64,000 bases of DNA. It comes from Triticum aestivum. Its lineage: Eukaryota > Streptophyta > Magnoliopsida > Poales > Poaceae. The position numbers and the translations under genes are program-made. The stretch is from assembly GCF_018294505.1 (NCBI RefSeq), contig NC_057803.1:687178678-687242677 (forward strand), given 5' to 3'. The notes under the pieces were generated by a model. The model worked only from the letters and a program-made list of their open reading frames with translations. It was not told the origin of the DNA and made no database searches. Positions within the stretch are counted from its first letter, which is position 1, and every line of letters begins with the position of its first letter. This document shows, piece after piece, positions 23,041-34,757 of this stretch.

Positions 23041-26000
23041 GATGGCTTCCTCCATCATGGAGGAGAAGATCACAGAGCTCCAGGAAGCGGGGTACTTGGC
23101 CCAGGAAATCGCCCACCGGCTTCCGGCCAAGGGGAAGATCGTCCCCACCCCGGAGCCCAACGAGAGGGTGGTATTCACCCCCACTTCATCCGCGGGTTAG
23201 GATTTCCCCTCCACCCCTTCATCCACAGACTCATGTTCTACTACGGGCTAGATTTCCATGATCTTGACCCAAATTCTTTCCTCAACATCTCGACATTCAT
23301 TGTCGTGTGCGAGGCCTTCCTCTGCATCCCACCCCACTTCGGATTATGGCTAAAGATCTTCAATGTGAAGCCGAAAGTGGTGGATGGTCAACATGCAGAG
23401 TGCGGAGGTGCCATGATGGTCAACATGCAGCAGCAGTGATTCTATGTCACAAACCCCCGCGACACCACCTGGGCCGCGTCTCCCGAATTCAAGTCCGGGC
23501 CCCCAATGCGGCTTACCTCCTGACTAAACAAGGGCCTGGACTGGGCATCGTCAGACGAGGTGTCAGTGCTACAGACGCGCATCAAGAGCATGGTGGACAA
23601 GAACATCAAGCTTGTCAATGTGATCTAGATGATGCTTGTTCGCCGGATCCTTCCTTGCCAAAGCCGGACCTGCCATTTGTGGGAGTTCGATCCGACCAAG
23701 CACCAGACCTTGTAGTAGTTCTTCGGCTCCACACACGAAGGTATTTGGAAGGTGGTTTTCAAGGCCAATTAGTCATGGCCGAAGACGACCAAGGACCGTG
23801 GATACAACCAACTCATCCAGCCAGTCCGGTAAGTTCTTAATACTTCAAGGTGTATCTCTTCCTATGCATTCAAGGAAGATGTCTAAGCTTCTCCTTTTGT
23901 ATTTTCAAGGCTGGATAAAGAGGGTGGGGCGGATCCAGTGTCCAGCTCCGCTGCCCGAAAACCCAGCTATCCCACTTCTGGTGAAGATGCTGGTTCCGGC
24001 GCCCTACAAGGCGCCGGAGAAGAACGCCAAGAAGAAGGGCCAGGAGACAAGAGGCAGCCTCCGTCGTAAAGGCACTTTGGACGCAACATCCGAAGATGCC
24101 GAAACCCACTCCACCCCGCTGAGAACGACGAGGAGGAGGAGGAAAGCAATTCTCCCCCCCGAGGGGGGAAGGAAGAAAAGGGCGGCCTCCACGGATCTGG
24201 AGGTAGGGGCAGAGGCGTCCAAGAAAGGTAGGGTTTCCCTTGCGGACAATTCTGAATCGGACACCAATAGCATCCCTGAGTGGCGTCCCTCGGAGAAGCC
24301 CCTATCCGGATCGTAAGTACCCAAAGGAACTTACGCACATATATATCCAGCTCCTTTACTTCGTGGCTTTAGCACATTGAATCATGCGATGCAGTCCGGC
24401 TCTCGTCCACCTCCAGCGAACCTCATCTTCGGGGAATTCGCTGGATCCAAATGTGATGGACAGCGGGTCGCCTCCGCCGGCCTCCTCCCCCAAGACTACG
24501 AACGACGCCGAAGTGTTGTCCCGAAGGACCCTCCCAGGCCAGGGAGAGGTACAGGAGGCCGTCAAGGTGGTGCCAGAGGATGATACCTCGGCCACCGGAC
24601 ACATGGGGTAGCAGACCCCCTGGAAACTGGCGATGGGGTCCATACCCAATTCGGCCCGCAGCCGAATACTATTCCGGAGGCCCGTACGGGTCCGGAGTCA
24701 AGTAAGCAGCCTCCGTCGAAAGAAGGAGGTGCACCTATTTTTCCGGTGACCTCTTTCCATCCAGAGGCACCAGATACTCTAATGGAAGCGCGTCAAGGTG
24801 CTTCCATTGTAGAAGAACACCGTATCCTTATGGGTACAGTGGTTGAGAGGGTTCAGTCTGCTAAGAGTGGACTGACCGATGCCTGTGCCAGCCTTCTAAC
24901 AGGCTTTGAGGTATGTGACGTAATTATGTAAAAGGAATGCCGTAGTACAGACAGTAGCCCCTGAGACTCTGTCTAGTGTTTGAAAAGAAAGGCCGGACAA
25001 AGGATCGAATAATTTTCGCAGGAGACTACTCATATATGTCTATGAGAATAAGCAGGCGTCGATGCTGGCTGCGACTTCCCATTCTGCCGAAGTCTCCAAA
25101 CTGAAACAGAGTCTGGAGCAGGCTGATGAAGAGCTCGGACGTGTCAAAAAACAACTAGAGGACAAGCAAGGTATGCAATGGCCTATTCAGATATAAAATG
25201 ATATGAATTGTTTTTGTTGATTATGTTATTATGATGTTTCATAGGAGCTGCGGCTGAGGTGCAGTCCCTCAAGAACATGCTGGCCGAGGCCAGAAGAAAG
25301 CGGAGAAGGAACAAGCCGCCCGCAAAAAACATGAGTCAAGGGTCGGGGAGGTTCAGTAGGAGCTCAAGGACACCATAAAGAAATGCGAGTCCTTGGAGCA
25401 CAAGATTGCGGACCAAGAGTCCGAACTTGCTAAGGCCTGCCAAAGCGCACAAGAGGCCCGAGTTGAAGCCCAGGGCGCCCTCCGGGAAATCTAGGAGGAC
25501 AAGAAGATTGCGGCTGGTAAGGCCTTTATTTTGCAGAGCAAATTTGTGAAGGAAAGGTACCTCTTACTGACCCAGATTTGGAGTTCTCCAGTAGCGTTTG
25601 CGGATCTGCCTCGCCGTGTTGCTGATGCTACGGAGTTCTTCCGAGCTGAAGAGGGGAGCTCAACGGAGAAGCAGTTCTGGTCGCAATACCTTGAGGCAGA
25701 GCATCCGGTGCCCCTTAGCGATCAGCTGAAACAACTGACCAAACTGCATAGGGTGGCCGGATTGACCATGAAGGATTTGATAATCCGTCTATGGCCTGCC
25801 GAAGCCATGGCCAGCAGCCACTTCAGGCTCGTGAAGCGGCTGGTCGATGCATGCGCTCGGCTTGATGCCATAAAGCGGTTGGTCTATATTGAAGGTGCGC
25901 GGATGGCCTTCGCCCGTGTCAAGGTATAGTGGGCGAAGATGGACGCCGTCAAGCTTGCGACCGGGGGACCGCCTGTGGGAAAAGAGCACCGCACGCCCGA

Positions 26001-26074
26001 GCGGTATTTTGATTATCCTGGAAGGATCCCGCATTGTAGAGGGCCAGTGTGCGAAGGATATTATATTTGAATGA
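23041..26074 (+). pseudogene. Element F antisense gene ('putative gypsy type transposon' family, multi-exon)
   Basis: It lies on the strand opposite to F's gag. Exon 1 starts at ATGGCTTCC (23041) and carries the block FIRGLGFPLHPF...FYYGLDFHDL...FLCIPPHFGLWLKIF, homologous to G's antisense gene. Plausible GT-AG introns follow: about 23829-23910, 24315-24390, 24912-25021 and 25171-25242. Middle exons encode basic Lys/Arg-rich and coiled-coil segments (LKQSLEQADEELGRVKKQLE). The last exon has LEGSRIVEGQCAKDIIFE near the end. Stops at 23626, 25357 and 25492 and frameshifts near 23187 and 26000 kill it. I recall the N-terminal domain as a Pfam gypsy-transposon family of unknown function. Function is unknown. 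Confidence 0.7.
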
Positions 26075-27321
26075 ATGTATTCGTGTTATCCGGTCCTGTA
26101 TTATGGAACAAAGCCTATATGTAATATTTTTTTTGTTTTTTTGAAAATATTTCCTCCTGTGCGTCCATTTTATTAAATCTAAGAGCTGGCCAGTCGACGG
26201 CTTCAACCCCCACATAGGTAGTACGGGGGTGTTCGGGTTGGAACCTAAACACACTTGACCCAGGAGTTTGGTCCTTGAAGGAGGTGTTTAGTGCAGCGAA
26301 CCAGGCAATCAGACTATGTGGCTTTATCACCCTCACTTAGCCATAGGAGTTTAACAATAGGAGTGTAGGCATAGCCCCTAGTTAGTATTTGTTTATCCGG
26401 ACTAGGGCGCTGTAGACACCTGATCGGGTGGAGGCCGATCCATCGCTTGATGCGGAAACAATCGCAAGAGATTTATGTTTAGCCACCGAATAGCTGACCA
26501 GCTCTCGCCGCATCATGACAGTCAGTTTTCGGCTTTCTCTACTAAGGTGTTTATCCGGATAAACCAGAAACACAATCACAGTAGTTCTCCCTTTACTGCC
26601 CTAGCCGATAAGGAACATAAGGTAGCAAGCACAGGAGCCGGGCAACCCAACTATTGACCAAAGACATGATTCAGAGCTGATGCATATAATGCTATATTCG
26701 GGGCGCCGAATTATACTGCAAAAAGTCTTCGGACTTGTTGCAAACGTATGGAGTGCAATGGAGCCCCTGGCGAGTTAAGTCGTACCAAAATGTACGGGTG
26801 CAATCGATAAAAATAGTGAAAAATAAAATGAAGGAGTAAGCCAGTGCCACATATGTTGGGCCGCAAACTATTTCCATTATAATCTGATTGATACATTAAA
26901 GCGTATTTGTACAAATAATGCAATAAGCGACAGGGCTATTTAACATGCCGAGACCAAGTGGAAGCTGCGTGGGGTCCTGAAAACAGGCAAAGTGATCGTC
27001 AAGAAGATCATCTAGATATCCTGCCGCACATCTATGTTGCTTGCCTCCTTGGTATGTTTATCCTTTGAAAGGATCGATGATCAGGCCGTCGCGAGGGACC
27101 CGTGGAAAAGAAACCTGAAAGGGATAGAAAGAAAAGGGAAAGTATGAGTGCCCCTATAAGGTCGAGCTATATTGTGGACCGTGATCGAGTTATGCCTCCG
27201 TCTTTGCCCATGGTATTTTTAGTGCGTAGTTATGTACGCACGGTACGTACGCCGCAATTCGGTCGGGACTGAGATGGATGCCGAATTGCTAGTCGAACTC
27301 CTGACGAGCAAGACTGTCATG
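26075..27321. other. Element F noncoding region between antisense gene and protease
   Basis: 1.2 kb with a T-run at about 26129-26147 and no polymerase motif in any frame. The part at about 27050-27321 resembles E at 17421-17720, which shows E has the same arrangement after its protease. Confidence 0.65.
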
Positions 27322-28127
27322 CTACGGAGTAATACTGACTCGTTTAATAGTGTCCGGGGGCTTGGCCGCTGAATTGCTGTTCTGGTTGATAAGGCCGCCC
27401 TGTACTTCCGCTGCCAGGGCCGCGGTGTGCTTGTCGGTATAAAGGGAGCGTTCCATGTTTCCGTTAACTGTTATGACACCGCATGGCCCGGGCATCTTGA
27501 GTTTGAGATAGGCATAGTTTGGCACCATATTGAAGCGAGCAAATGTGGTTCGTCCGAGCAGTGCATGATAGCCACTATAGAAGGGGACGATGTCGAAGAT
27601 CAAGTCTTCGCTTCGGAAGTTGTCCGGCGATCCAAAGACGACTTCCAATGTGATTGAGCCCGTGCAACGGGCCTCTACACCTGGTATTACTCCTTTAAAG
27701 GTAGTTTTTGTGGGCTTGATCCTTGACGGATTGATGCTCATCTTGCGGACTGTGTCCTGATAGAGCAGATTAAGGCTGCTGCCACCGTCCATGAGGACTC
27801 GCGTGAGGTGGAATCCATCAATGATTGGGTCGAGGACTAGTGCGGCTGAGCCACCATGACGAATACTGATCGGATGGTCCCTTGGATCGAAGGTGATCGG
27901 GCAAGATGACCATGGATTGAATTTTAGGGCGACTGGCTCTATTGCATAAACGTCCCTGAGCGCGCGTTTGTGCTCCCTCTTGGGGATATGAGTAACATAT
28001 ATCATGTTCACCGTTTTGACTTGGGGGGGAATTTCTTCTGTCCCCCTCTGTTCAGTGGACGGGGCTCCTTGTCTTTGTCCTCACTTGGCAACCCCTTCTC
28101 CTTATTCTCGGTATTTAACTTACCGGC
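27322..28127 (-). pseudogene. Element F aspartic protease
   Basis: A long open frame covers 27322-28011. The active site VLMDGGSSLNLLY lies near 27770-27805, preceded by PIIDGFHLTR. The later conserved blocks are TTFKGVIPG, GSITLEVVFGSP, YHALLGRTTFARF and GPCGVITVNGN. This is the best preserved protease of the E/F family here and may still be a complete domain, but it is separated from gag by frame changes near 28012-28127 and nothing like RT follows. It would process Gag. Confidence 0.8.
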
Positions 28128-28555
28128 CTATTTAAAGACCCAACAGCTTCTGTTGGTATGATTGGCGGGTTTATCGGTGGTGCCATGGATCTGACATGGT
28201 CGATCGAGTATTCGGTCCAAGCTGGATGAGCCCGGATTACTTCTTTTAAATGGCTTCTCCCGCTGACCGGAGTTGGAGCCACTGAATCCTGCGTTGACCG
28301 CCGTGTCATCGATATTGTCACCGTTGTTTCGACGCTTGTGCCTGTTGCGTCGGGGCTTGTCGTTGCTATTTCTGGCTTCAGAGGGGCCAGGTTCGCTTGC
28401 ACTATTGCTGCTATGGGCTAGCCAACTATCTTCGCCTGCGCAAAAGCGAGTCATAAGTGTCGTGAGGGCTAGCATGGACTTCGGCTTTTCTAGGCCAAGG
28501 TGTCGGGCGAGCCATTCGTCGCGAATGCTACGCTTAAAGGCCGCTAGGGCTTCGG
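28128..28555 (-). pseudogene. gag: Element F gag, C-terminal part with zinc-binding motif
   Basis: Gag continues left of G's insertion point. It holds ALTTLMTRFCAGEDSWLA, a basic RRNRHKRRN stretch, and the C-x2-H...H-x4-C motif (CQIHGT...HTNRSC) near 28150-28200. The frame stops at 28128. The upstream gag lies at 42345-42361 and 50278-52293. Confidence 0.75.
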
Positions 28556-29714
28556 TGTCGGGTGGTTGGTGTGACATATGCCAATGGATGGCTTATCATT
28601 GTGGGAGCCAATAAAACATCGCCGGTGCCTGGAAACGGGATAAGGCGAAGACATGCATGCCGGCGAATCTTACCTAGCTTCAGGGCTCTCCATGGACATA
28701 ACACCCCTAATGCTGCTCTGCGGGGTCTCCGCATGATCACTAGCTCGATGGGTAGCTACAGAATACTCCTTGAGTTGTTCTGTGAAAGGATGAAGGAGGG
28801 CAAGGCCAGCCCGCTCCTCTTCTCCTTGTGGTGTATAAAACTATCGAAAAGAGAGAGCGTCCCCATTGCATGGGTGCCCCAGGGGGTTTATATAGGCCTA
28901 CCCCCAGGGGTACAATGGTAATCCGGCTGGGCGCGGGCCCCAGCCGTCTGCGTCTACGCTGGCCGGCTTCTCCGCCGACCGATGGGCCCGCCGCTTGGTG
29001 GGCCCCGTCGGATGCTGGCCTTCTGGTCGACAGGTTGGCCCCACCGCTCGGGAGTCTTGTCGGAGGCTGGTTACTGTTGCCTTGCCTCTAGTGACGATGG
29101 CTTTGTCGTGGTAAGCATGGCTACAGTGCCGCCGCGAGGCGGCTCATCACTGTAGCCTTACCTTCTCTTGTCTGCTTAATGAAGCACCTCCTTGGAGGGA
29201 GAGAGCTAGCCGGCTATTGGAAGCCGGCCATACCCCTAGCCGACTGTGGGAAGCATGGCCGCCTTTGGGATCTCCCTGACTGAGGGGGCCCGCCACCCAC
29301 GGGTCGTACTGGCCGCTCGCCGTGGGTGACGTCATGATCATCGTGGCAACAGTGCCGCACCGGACGGGCGATGGCCGCCCCGTACGGTGCACTATGGCCA
29401 TGCGTGCGTCGGGATTCAGGGGTGGCAGGATTTACTATATCCACGCCCCATCTTGTCACCGTTATGTGGGTGCAGACTCTGAGGGCGAGATCTTAGCCGC
29501 CTGCTGAGGGGTCGGCTCCTGGGAGTCGGCCTTCTCAGGGTCTTGTTTCTCAAGGATTTTAGGGCTGGGCCGCCTTGGTGCAGCCGACTTGAGAGGTAGC
29601 CGGCTGGGGGAAGGCGGCCCCATGTCTTGGACGCTTGGAGGCTTGATCGGCCCATAATTTTTCTGAAGTACCAGGGGAAGCCGGCTAGGCTACCCGTGGT
29701 CATTTACTCCGACA
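28556..29714 (-). repeat. Element G 3' LTR
   Basis: It matches 41186-42344 with roughly one difference per 20-25 bases in the first third, which I compared. A TATATAAA box on the minus strand is at 28887-28894. The ends are TGTCGG and CCGACA. Confidence 0.93.
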
Positions 29715-29726
29715 GTAGTCCCCGAA
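29715..29726 (-). other. Polypurine tract (G)
   Basis: GTAGTCCCCGAA on the plus strand directly abuts the inner edge of the 3' LTR, so the sense strand reads TTCGGGGACTAC before TGTCGG. Exact 11-base copies (GTAGTCCCCGA) recur at 32611-32621 and 34683-34693. Confidence 0.75.
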
Positions 29727-30357
29727 GCTGGTTGGGCTCCGAGGCAGAAAAAAGACAAGGAGCTCAATCAGCTTCCTATCTTGAGGAGCAGGGAACTAGG
29801 AGCCGGTTTCCACTAGGCGCGCCGTCTCCTAGAGATCTCGAAGTTTGAAGGCGGGTGCCAGTCGGCACGTGAGTCTGGCTGCGAGCTGACCGTTTGTTGC
29901 CAGCGCGCCACGTGGCACCCTTCGGCTGGAGGAGCCTGCCAGCCCACGCGCGCGATGGGACGCCGTAGTCTGGGGCCTACCACTACAGGACCTCGGCCCA
30001 TGCGCGGATCTTCTGCGGCCCGGGCGGACCGCGCGCGCCCTAGCGGCGGTTTCTTCACGCCGTGATGGCGCAATAATCGCGGGGCGTGGGGGAGTGGGTG
30101 TAGTTAATCCCACATCCCCCCACGTCCTGCCTCCTCGGCTTCGCCGCACGAGGCTATAAGTAGGGGGAGAGGAGGGGAGCGCCAAACGCTCGCGCGCTCT
30201 CCCTAGCTCTGTCCCCTCCTTCTTCTTCCTCTCTGCCGCGACAGCTACCTGCCACCGCTCGGCCTTCTCGCCAATCTTCTTGGCTTGTCGTTGCTTCGTC
30301 GCAGCTGGGTCGTGTGCCCTCCTTTCGCCGCACCTTTCTCGTCGCCGTGCCGTCCCC
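29727..30357. other. G: noncoding DNA upstream of the antisense gene
   Basis: GC-rich sequence between the PPT and the antisense start codon. It includes a TATA box at 30155-30160 and a C/T-rich leader at about 30190-30350. No other gene is supported; long frames here are a by-product of high GC. Confidence 0.65.
30155..30160 (+). promoter_or_regulatory. TATA box of the G antisense gene
   Basis: TATAAG in the context GAGGCTATAAGTAGGGGG, about 200 bases upstream of the ATG at 30358, followed by a pyrimidine-rich leader. Position and context fit a plant core promoter reading away from the 3' LTR, opposite to gag-pol. Confidence 0.6.
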
Positions 30358-33300
30358 ATGGCGTTGTCGAGCTCCTGGGACAGCTCCAACGTCCACGATG
30401 ACCACGTCGACTTCCTCCGTCGGACGCGGCGGCTGCCGGGCACGGATCTCGTGTGGGTCCGCCTTGCACTGGAGAGGGAGATCTCGCCGACGCCGGAAAA
30501 GGACGAGTGGGTAATCTTCCGCTCACACTGCCTGCGCGGTTTTGGCCTGCCGGCAAGCGGGTTCCTCCGCTCATTCCTTGAATTTTATCATCTCCAGCCG
30601 CATCACCTTACACCGAACGCGGTGATGCTGCTGTCAGCCTTTGTTGCTTTGTGCGAGGGTTTTCTCGGTGTCCTCCCCACCCTCGAACTGTGGGGAGAAT
30701 TCTTTCGGTGCAAGCTCGGCACTGTCATCGCGGGCGTGCCCGCCCCATGCGGCGCCTTCATCGCCATGCGGAGGACGAGCGACAACAACCCGTTTCCGCC
30801 CATCCCGCTGATCCAGTCGGTGAAGCTTCTGGCAGAAGTCCTACTTCTACGTGAAGAATATTGCTCCGCAAGGTGACTTCGTCAACCTGCCGGCTTACGT
30901 AGCCGGCCCGCCGGCTGGGAGGCAGCCTTCATGGTCCTTTCGGTCCAGGTCGCTGTCTCCGGGCGGGTCCGCCTCCGTTGCCCGGCTCCGGGTGATGATC
31001 CAGTCGGAGGGTCTGTCCGGGGCCGACCTGGTGGCCGCCTTCGTGGAGCGCCGGGTGCTCCCGCTCCAGGGCCGACCTCATATGATCTGCCAGATGAGCG
31101 GCCACTTCGACCCGTGCCGGCTAAGCACCAAGGAGATGCCTCATGCCGAGGTGTCTTACATGGTGAACTACATTTCGAACTATAAGCTCACCGAGGAGTG
31201 GCAGTATGGCAAGGTACCGTACTCTCGCGCCAATCCTCCGCCGGTGGTAAGTTTCTCTTCTTTTCTTCTTCCCATGTTGTCGGGTTCGTGATGGCCGACT
31301 CCTGACTAGTCGGCTTGTTTCTGGCATAATCCCATGCTTCCGCCGGCAGCCGGGGCTGCGGGGGTGGAGCGCCAGTTCCTCCTCGACCGCACGATGGACG
31401 ATGTGGATGACCCAGATCTGGGGGCGGCCGCCATGGAAGAAGATGTCGCAGGGGAGGGCGGCGAGGCAGGTGGCTCTGGGCTCGGGGCCGCCTTCGAGGA
31501 TTGGCCGAATGATGCTGAGGCCGAAATCGTTCCGCGCTGTCAGCCGGCGCCTGATCACCAAGGCGCGGGCCCAACCGCCGCGCCGGCTCCCCATGGCAGC
31601 GTGCAGAAGCGCCGGGCCGCGTCGACCCACTTCGGCAGTCGACCCAAGAAGCCCAAGAGTACCGCAGCGGCGACCAAGCGGGATGAGGCGGCCGCGAAGG
31701 CGGTCCGCTTCCGCAAGCTGGTGAAGCAGCCGTAGTCGGTTTTAGGATAGGTGTTATCGCTCTTACGCCTTTCTTTTTCTTCTTCGGTTGACATCTTTCT
31801 AAGCCTTCTTCTCGTCTTTTTAAAAAAAACAGGGCCCCGCTTTCTCTTGAACAGGCTCCTGCCGTCTTCGTGGTCGGAGCCGTGGGAGGGTCTTCAAGCT
31901 CCCACTGGGTCGACCCCCGCACCGACCTCCTAGAGGCGACGGAGCGGAACGCGCCGGAAGTGCGGGAGGAATGGGAGGCGGAGGAGCGAAGGGCGGCTCG
32001 AGAGGCGAAGCAGAAGTCGGCGGAGGCGCGAGCCGTCGCGGCCGCCAAGGCCCAGGCGGAGGCCGCGGACGCAGAGAGGGAGGCGGAGGCCCATCAGAAC
32101 CAGCCTCCGCAGTTCGACATTCCCCTCTGCGCCACGGCTCCAGACACCCCTGTGCCCCCGCCGGAGGAGGCCGGCCACGGCCGGCCGGAGATGGAGAGGG
32201 AGGTGGCCCCACCGCTGCTGACTGGAGCGGACCGAGGAAGCCAGCCTGAAGTGCCGCCCGTGCAGCCGACTGGAGGCGAGCCGACCATGGGAGGGGATCT
32301 TGTGATCTCGTCACCGCTTCGCCGGTGCGCGGGGAAGGCGACTTCAGCGCCGGGCACGCAGAAAACCGTGGACGCCGGCTCGTCGGCCCAGGACTTAGAA
32401 GCGGCTAGCGACAGCTCCGGGCGGTGGGACGGCCATGCTGAATGTGGCGGCGCAGGACGTTCGTAACCGGCTTCAGGCCCAAGCCACCACGCTGAAGCAG
32501 TACACCCAGGAGTTTCTCATGATGCGGTCGATTATTCGGGTGAGTCCTCTTGCTCCTTGTCGATTGCTTTTAATTTCTTCCGTGGGGGCGCATCAGCGCA
32601 CCCACTGGGTGTAGTCCCCGAGTTCCGAGCCGGCTGCTAAGCAGGCGGCTTGGAACTTATTGGGAAGCTTGATTGCCATCTTGTTCTTACTCGTCTCCCT
32701 TGTCTTATCTGGAGGAGTACCACAACCTCCACGCAGCCGCCTTCAATTCCCAGGCCCAGGAGTTGAATCAGAAAGCCACTGATATGACCGAGAGCCAGAG
32801 TAAGTTCTTTGTTTTTCTTTTAAGTGGGGGCCTGTCAGCGCACCCACTGGGTGTAGTCCTCGAGATTCAGGCCGACTGCTGAGTAGTCGGGTCGGATCTT
32901 TTCCTGACAACTTCTTTCTTCATATTGCAGGGGCCAATGCTGACTTGAGGAGCCAGCTGAGCGGAGCCCAGACCGCCCTTCGTGCCAAGGAGGCCGAGTG
33001 CGCCGCCCTGGCTCAAGTGCGTGACCGCCTGGCCAAGAGGCTGGCCGACCAGGAGGAGAGCCACAGGGCGGCCCTGAAGGCGGCGCAGGACAGCGAGGCC
33101 GCCCTCAAAGCCGAATATGAGACCGAGGCGGCAAACTGGGCCGAGACGAGGCAGGCGTTGAGCCAAGGCTACAGCCGGGTGGAAGACTTGATTGACGGTA
33201 CACCATCTTCTTCTTTGCTTCCTTGCCTGCCTTCTACTATCTGATTCATTTTTTGACTTTGTGCCACTGCTTTCCTCTTTGTGCAGATTACTTTCCCGGC

Positions 33301-34040
33301 TACTCAGCCGCCGCCACCCAAGCCATCGAGGCCTACCGCGACGCATGACGGCAGGCGGGGGCCGAGATCGCGTCGGGTGCCAGCCGTTCACTTGAGGAGC
33401 AGCTTCTGGGGCTTCAAGCCCGTCTGCAGCCGGCCCACCGCATGCTCCGTCGTCTTCAACGCACTGGGGTGCAAGTGCTGGCCGCCCTCTGGCCTGGCGA
33501 GGTGATTCCGCGCACCCCAAGTCGGACTGCCGACTGGGTGGAGGTCGCAGTCGGCCGCTTCGAGGCCTGGAAGGCATCAGGGGCCCGGTCTGGCGCAGGG
33601 CGGGCACTGGAGTTCGTTTGAGCCTGGTATCCAAGGCTGAACTTAGACCAGCTGAGCACCTGGCGGCAGGAGGCTGACGAGGAGCTGGAGGCGGTGCGGC
33701 CGGCTATCATCCAGCGTGCCTCGGCGATCGCTGAGTATACCGACACCAGCGCCTTTGCTCCTGAGGTGGATGACGCCGGTGTCGCTCAGCCGGAGGAGTG
33801 GTTTGGGCTGAACCCGGCCGAAGGTGAAGACTCGGCGAGGAGATTGCCTCCAGTGATGAGGGTGAAGGGGAGGAGGGAGAGGATGACGAAGACGCTGCGC
33901 CGGATGGTGAAGCGACCAGCCCGCCTCAGCCCGATCGTGCCTCTAGCAACGATGCCAAGACTCGCCAGCCGGTCACTCCTCCAGCCGGCACCGCCGACTC
34001 TGCCAACCTGCCCAACTCGCCAGTTGTTCCCTTGGCTTGA
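30358..34040 (+). pseudogene. Element G antisense gene (six-exon model)
   Basis: Read opposite to gag-pol. Model: exon 1 30358-31246, exon 2 31350 to about 31735, exon 3 from about 31854 to 32539, exon 4 32715-32799, exon 5 32931-33197, exon 6 33287-34040. Most introns have GT..AG ends (GTAAGT at 31247, TATTGCAG at 32930, TGTGCAG at 33286). Exon 1 has WVIFRSHCLRGFGLPASGFL...ALCEGFLGVLPTLELW, homologous to F's antisense gene. Later exons are Glu/Ala/Arg-rich coiled coil, and the C-terminus is acidic. Damage: a one-base insertion near 30827, frameshifts near 32430 and 33835, and stops in exon 6. Such extra antisense ORFs are known in Tat-lineage elements; function unknown. Exon 2's end is uncertain. 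Confidence 0.72.
32582..32621 (+). repeat. Intron module: hairpin plus PPT-like motif (G)
   Basis: GTGGGGGCGC (32582-32591) pairs with GCGCACCCAC (32596-32605), one mismatch, loop ATCA. The GTAGTCCCCGA motif follows at 32611-32621. A diverged second module is in the next intron at about 32824-32863, and a third partial copy (CCACCCACTGGGGGTGTA) is near 34102. Confidence 0.65.
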
Positions 34041-34757
34041 TCCACCGTCTTTGCTTTCCTGCTTGTTACTCTTTTGAACAATCTTTTAATTTGCGTAGTT
34101 CCACCCACTGGGGGTGTATTCAGACTATGTTGAATGCTGGCATTTCAAAGGTCTTTTGTGTAAATATTATGCATGTGTTTGGCTTCCGTTTATGTTTGCT
34201 TTTTATCCTTTGGCTTTTTCCTTTGCCGCCTTCCCTTGGCCGCCGCCTTCCCAGCCGGACAGCTGCTCTGCAGTCTGTGGCCGGAGAAGGACTTGGTCGT
34301 TTTGGGAAGGCAAGTACTCGAGCTTTCTCAGATTGCAGCAAGGTGAACGGGAAGCCGGCCAGCCGACTGCTCTGGTAGCCGGCTGGCGGGGTGGGAGGCC
34401 GGCTCGCGTTATATAAGTTCGTTGGTCCTTAGCCGTTTTTCGCGTGGGCATCCTTTCCTGCCCTTGGCTCTGCCAGTCGGACAGTCGATTCTTCGAGCTG
34501 TGACTTTTGGCAAGAGGGGCTTGGGTGCCGGCACGCTACTTGTCTGACTGCAGGTGGAACTTTAGATATAACTTGAGGCGGCGAGTCCCCGGGCCGACTG
34601 GTCGAACCCGGTGCCGGACGAAAAAAGCAAGTGTAGTAACATAATCGTATGCGTGATACTCGTCATTCATAGATAAAAGAGGGTAGTCCCCGAGTGCTCC
34701 TCGGGGCACCCCTTGTCTCGTACTTAGTACAAAAGGTAGCGTGCTACGTACTGCTTT
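34041..34757. other. G: spacer between antisense gene and integrase
   Basis: No gene supported. It contains a PPT-like GTAGTCCCCGA at 34683-34693 followed by a short palindrome (GTGCTCCTCGGGGCAC). The two transcription units converge here, so 3' ends of both should lie in this spacer. Confidence 0.6.

Noticed and set aside
29829..30443. Long minus-strand frame overlapping the antisense promoter of G
   Set aside because: GC-rich, Arg/Pro-rich and without motif; a shadow of high-GC sequence opposite the antisense gene.
31188..32048. 286-codon minus-strand frame in G
   Set aside because: It is antisense to exons 2 and 3 and to an intron; Pro/Arg/Ser composition is typical of the reverse of GC-rich exons.
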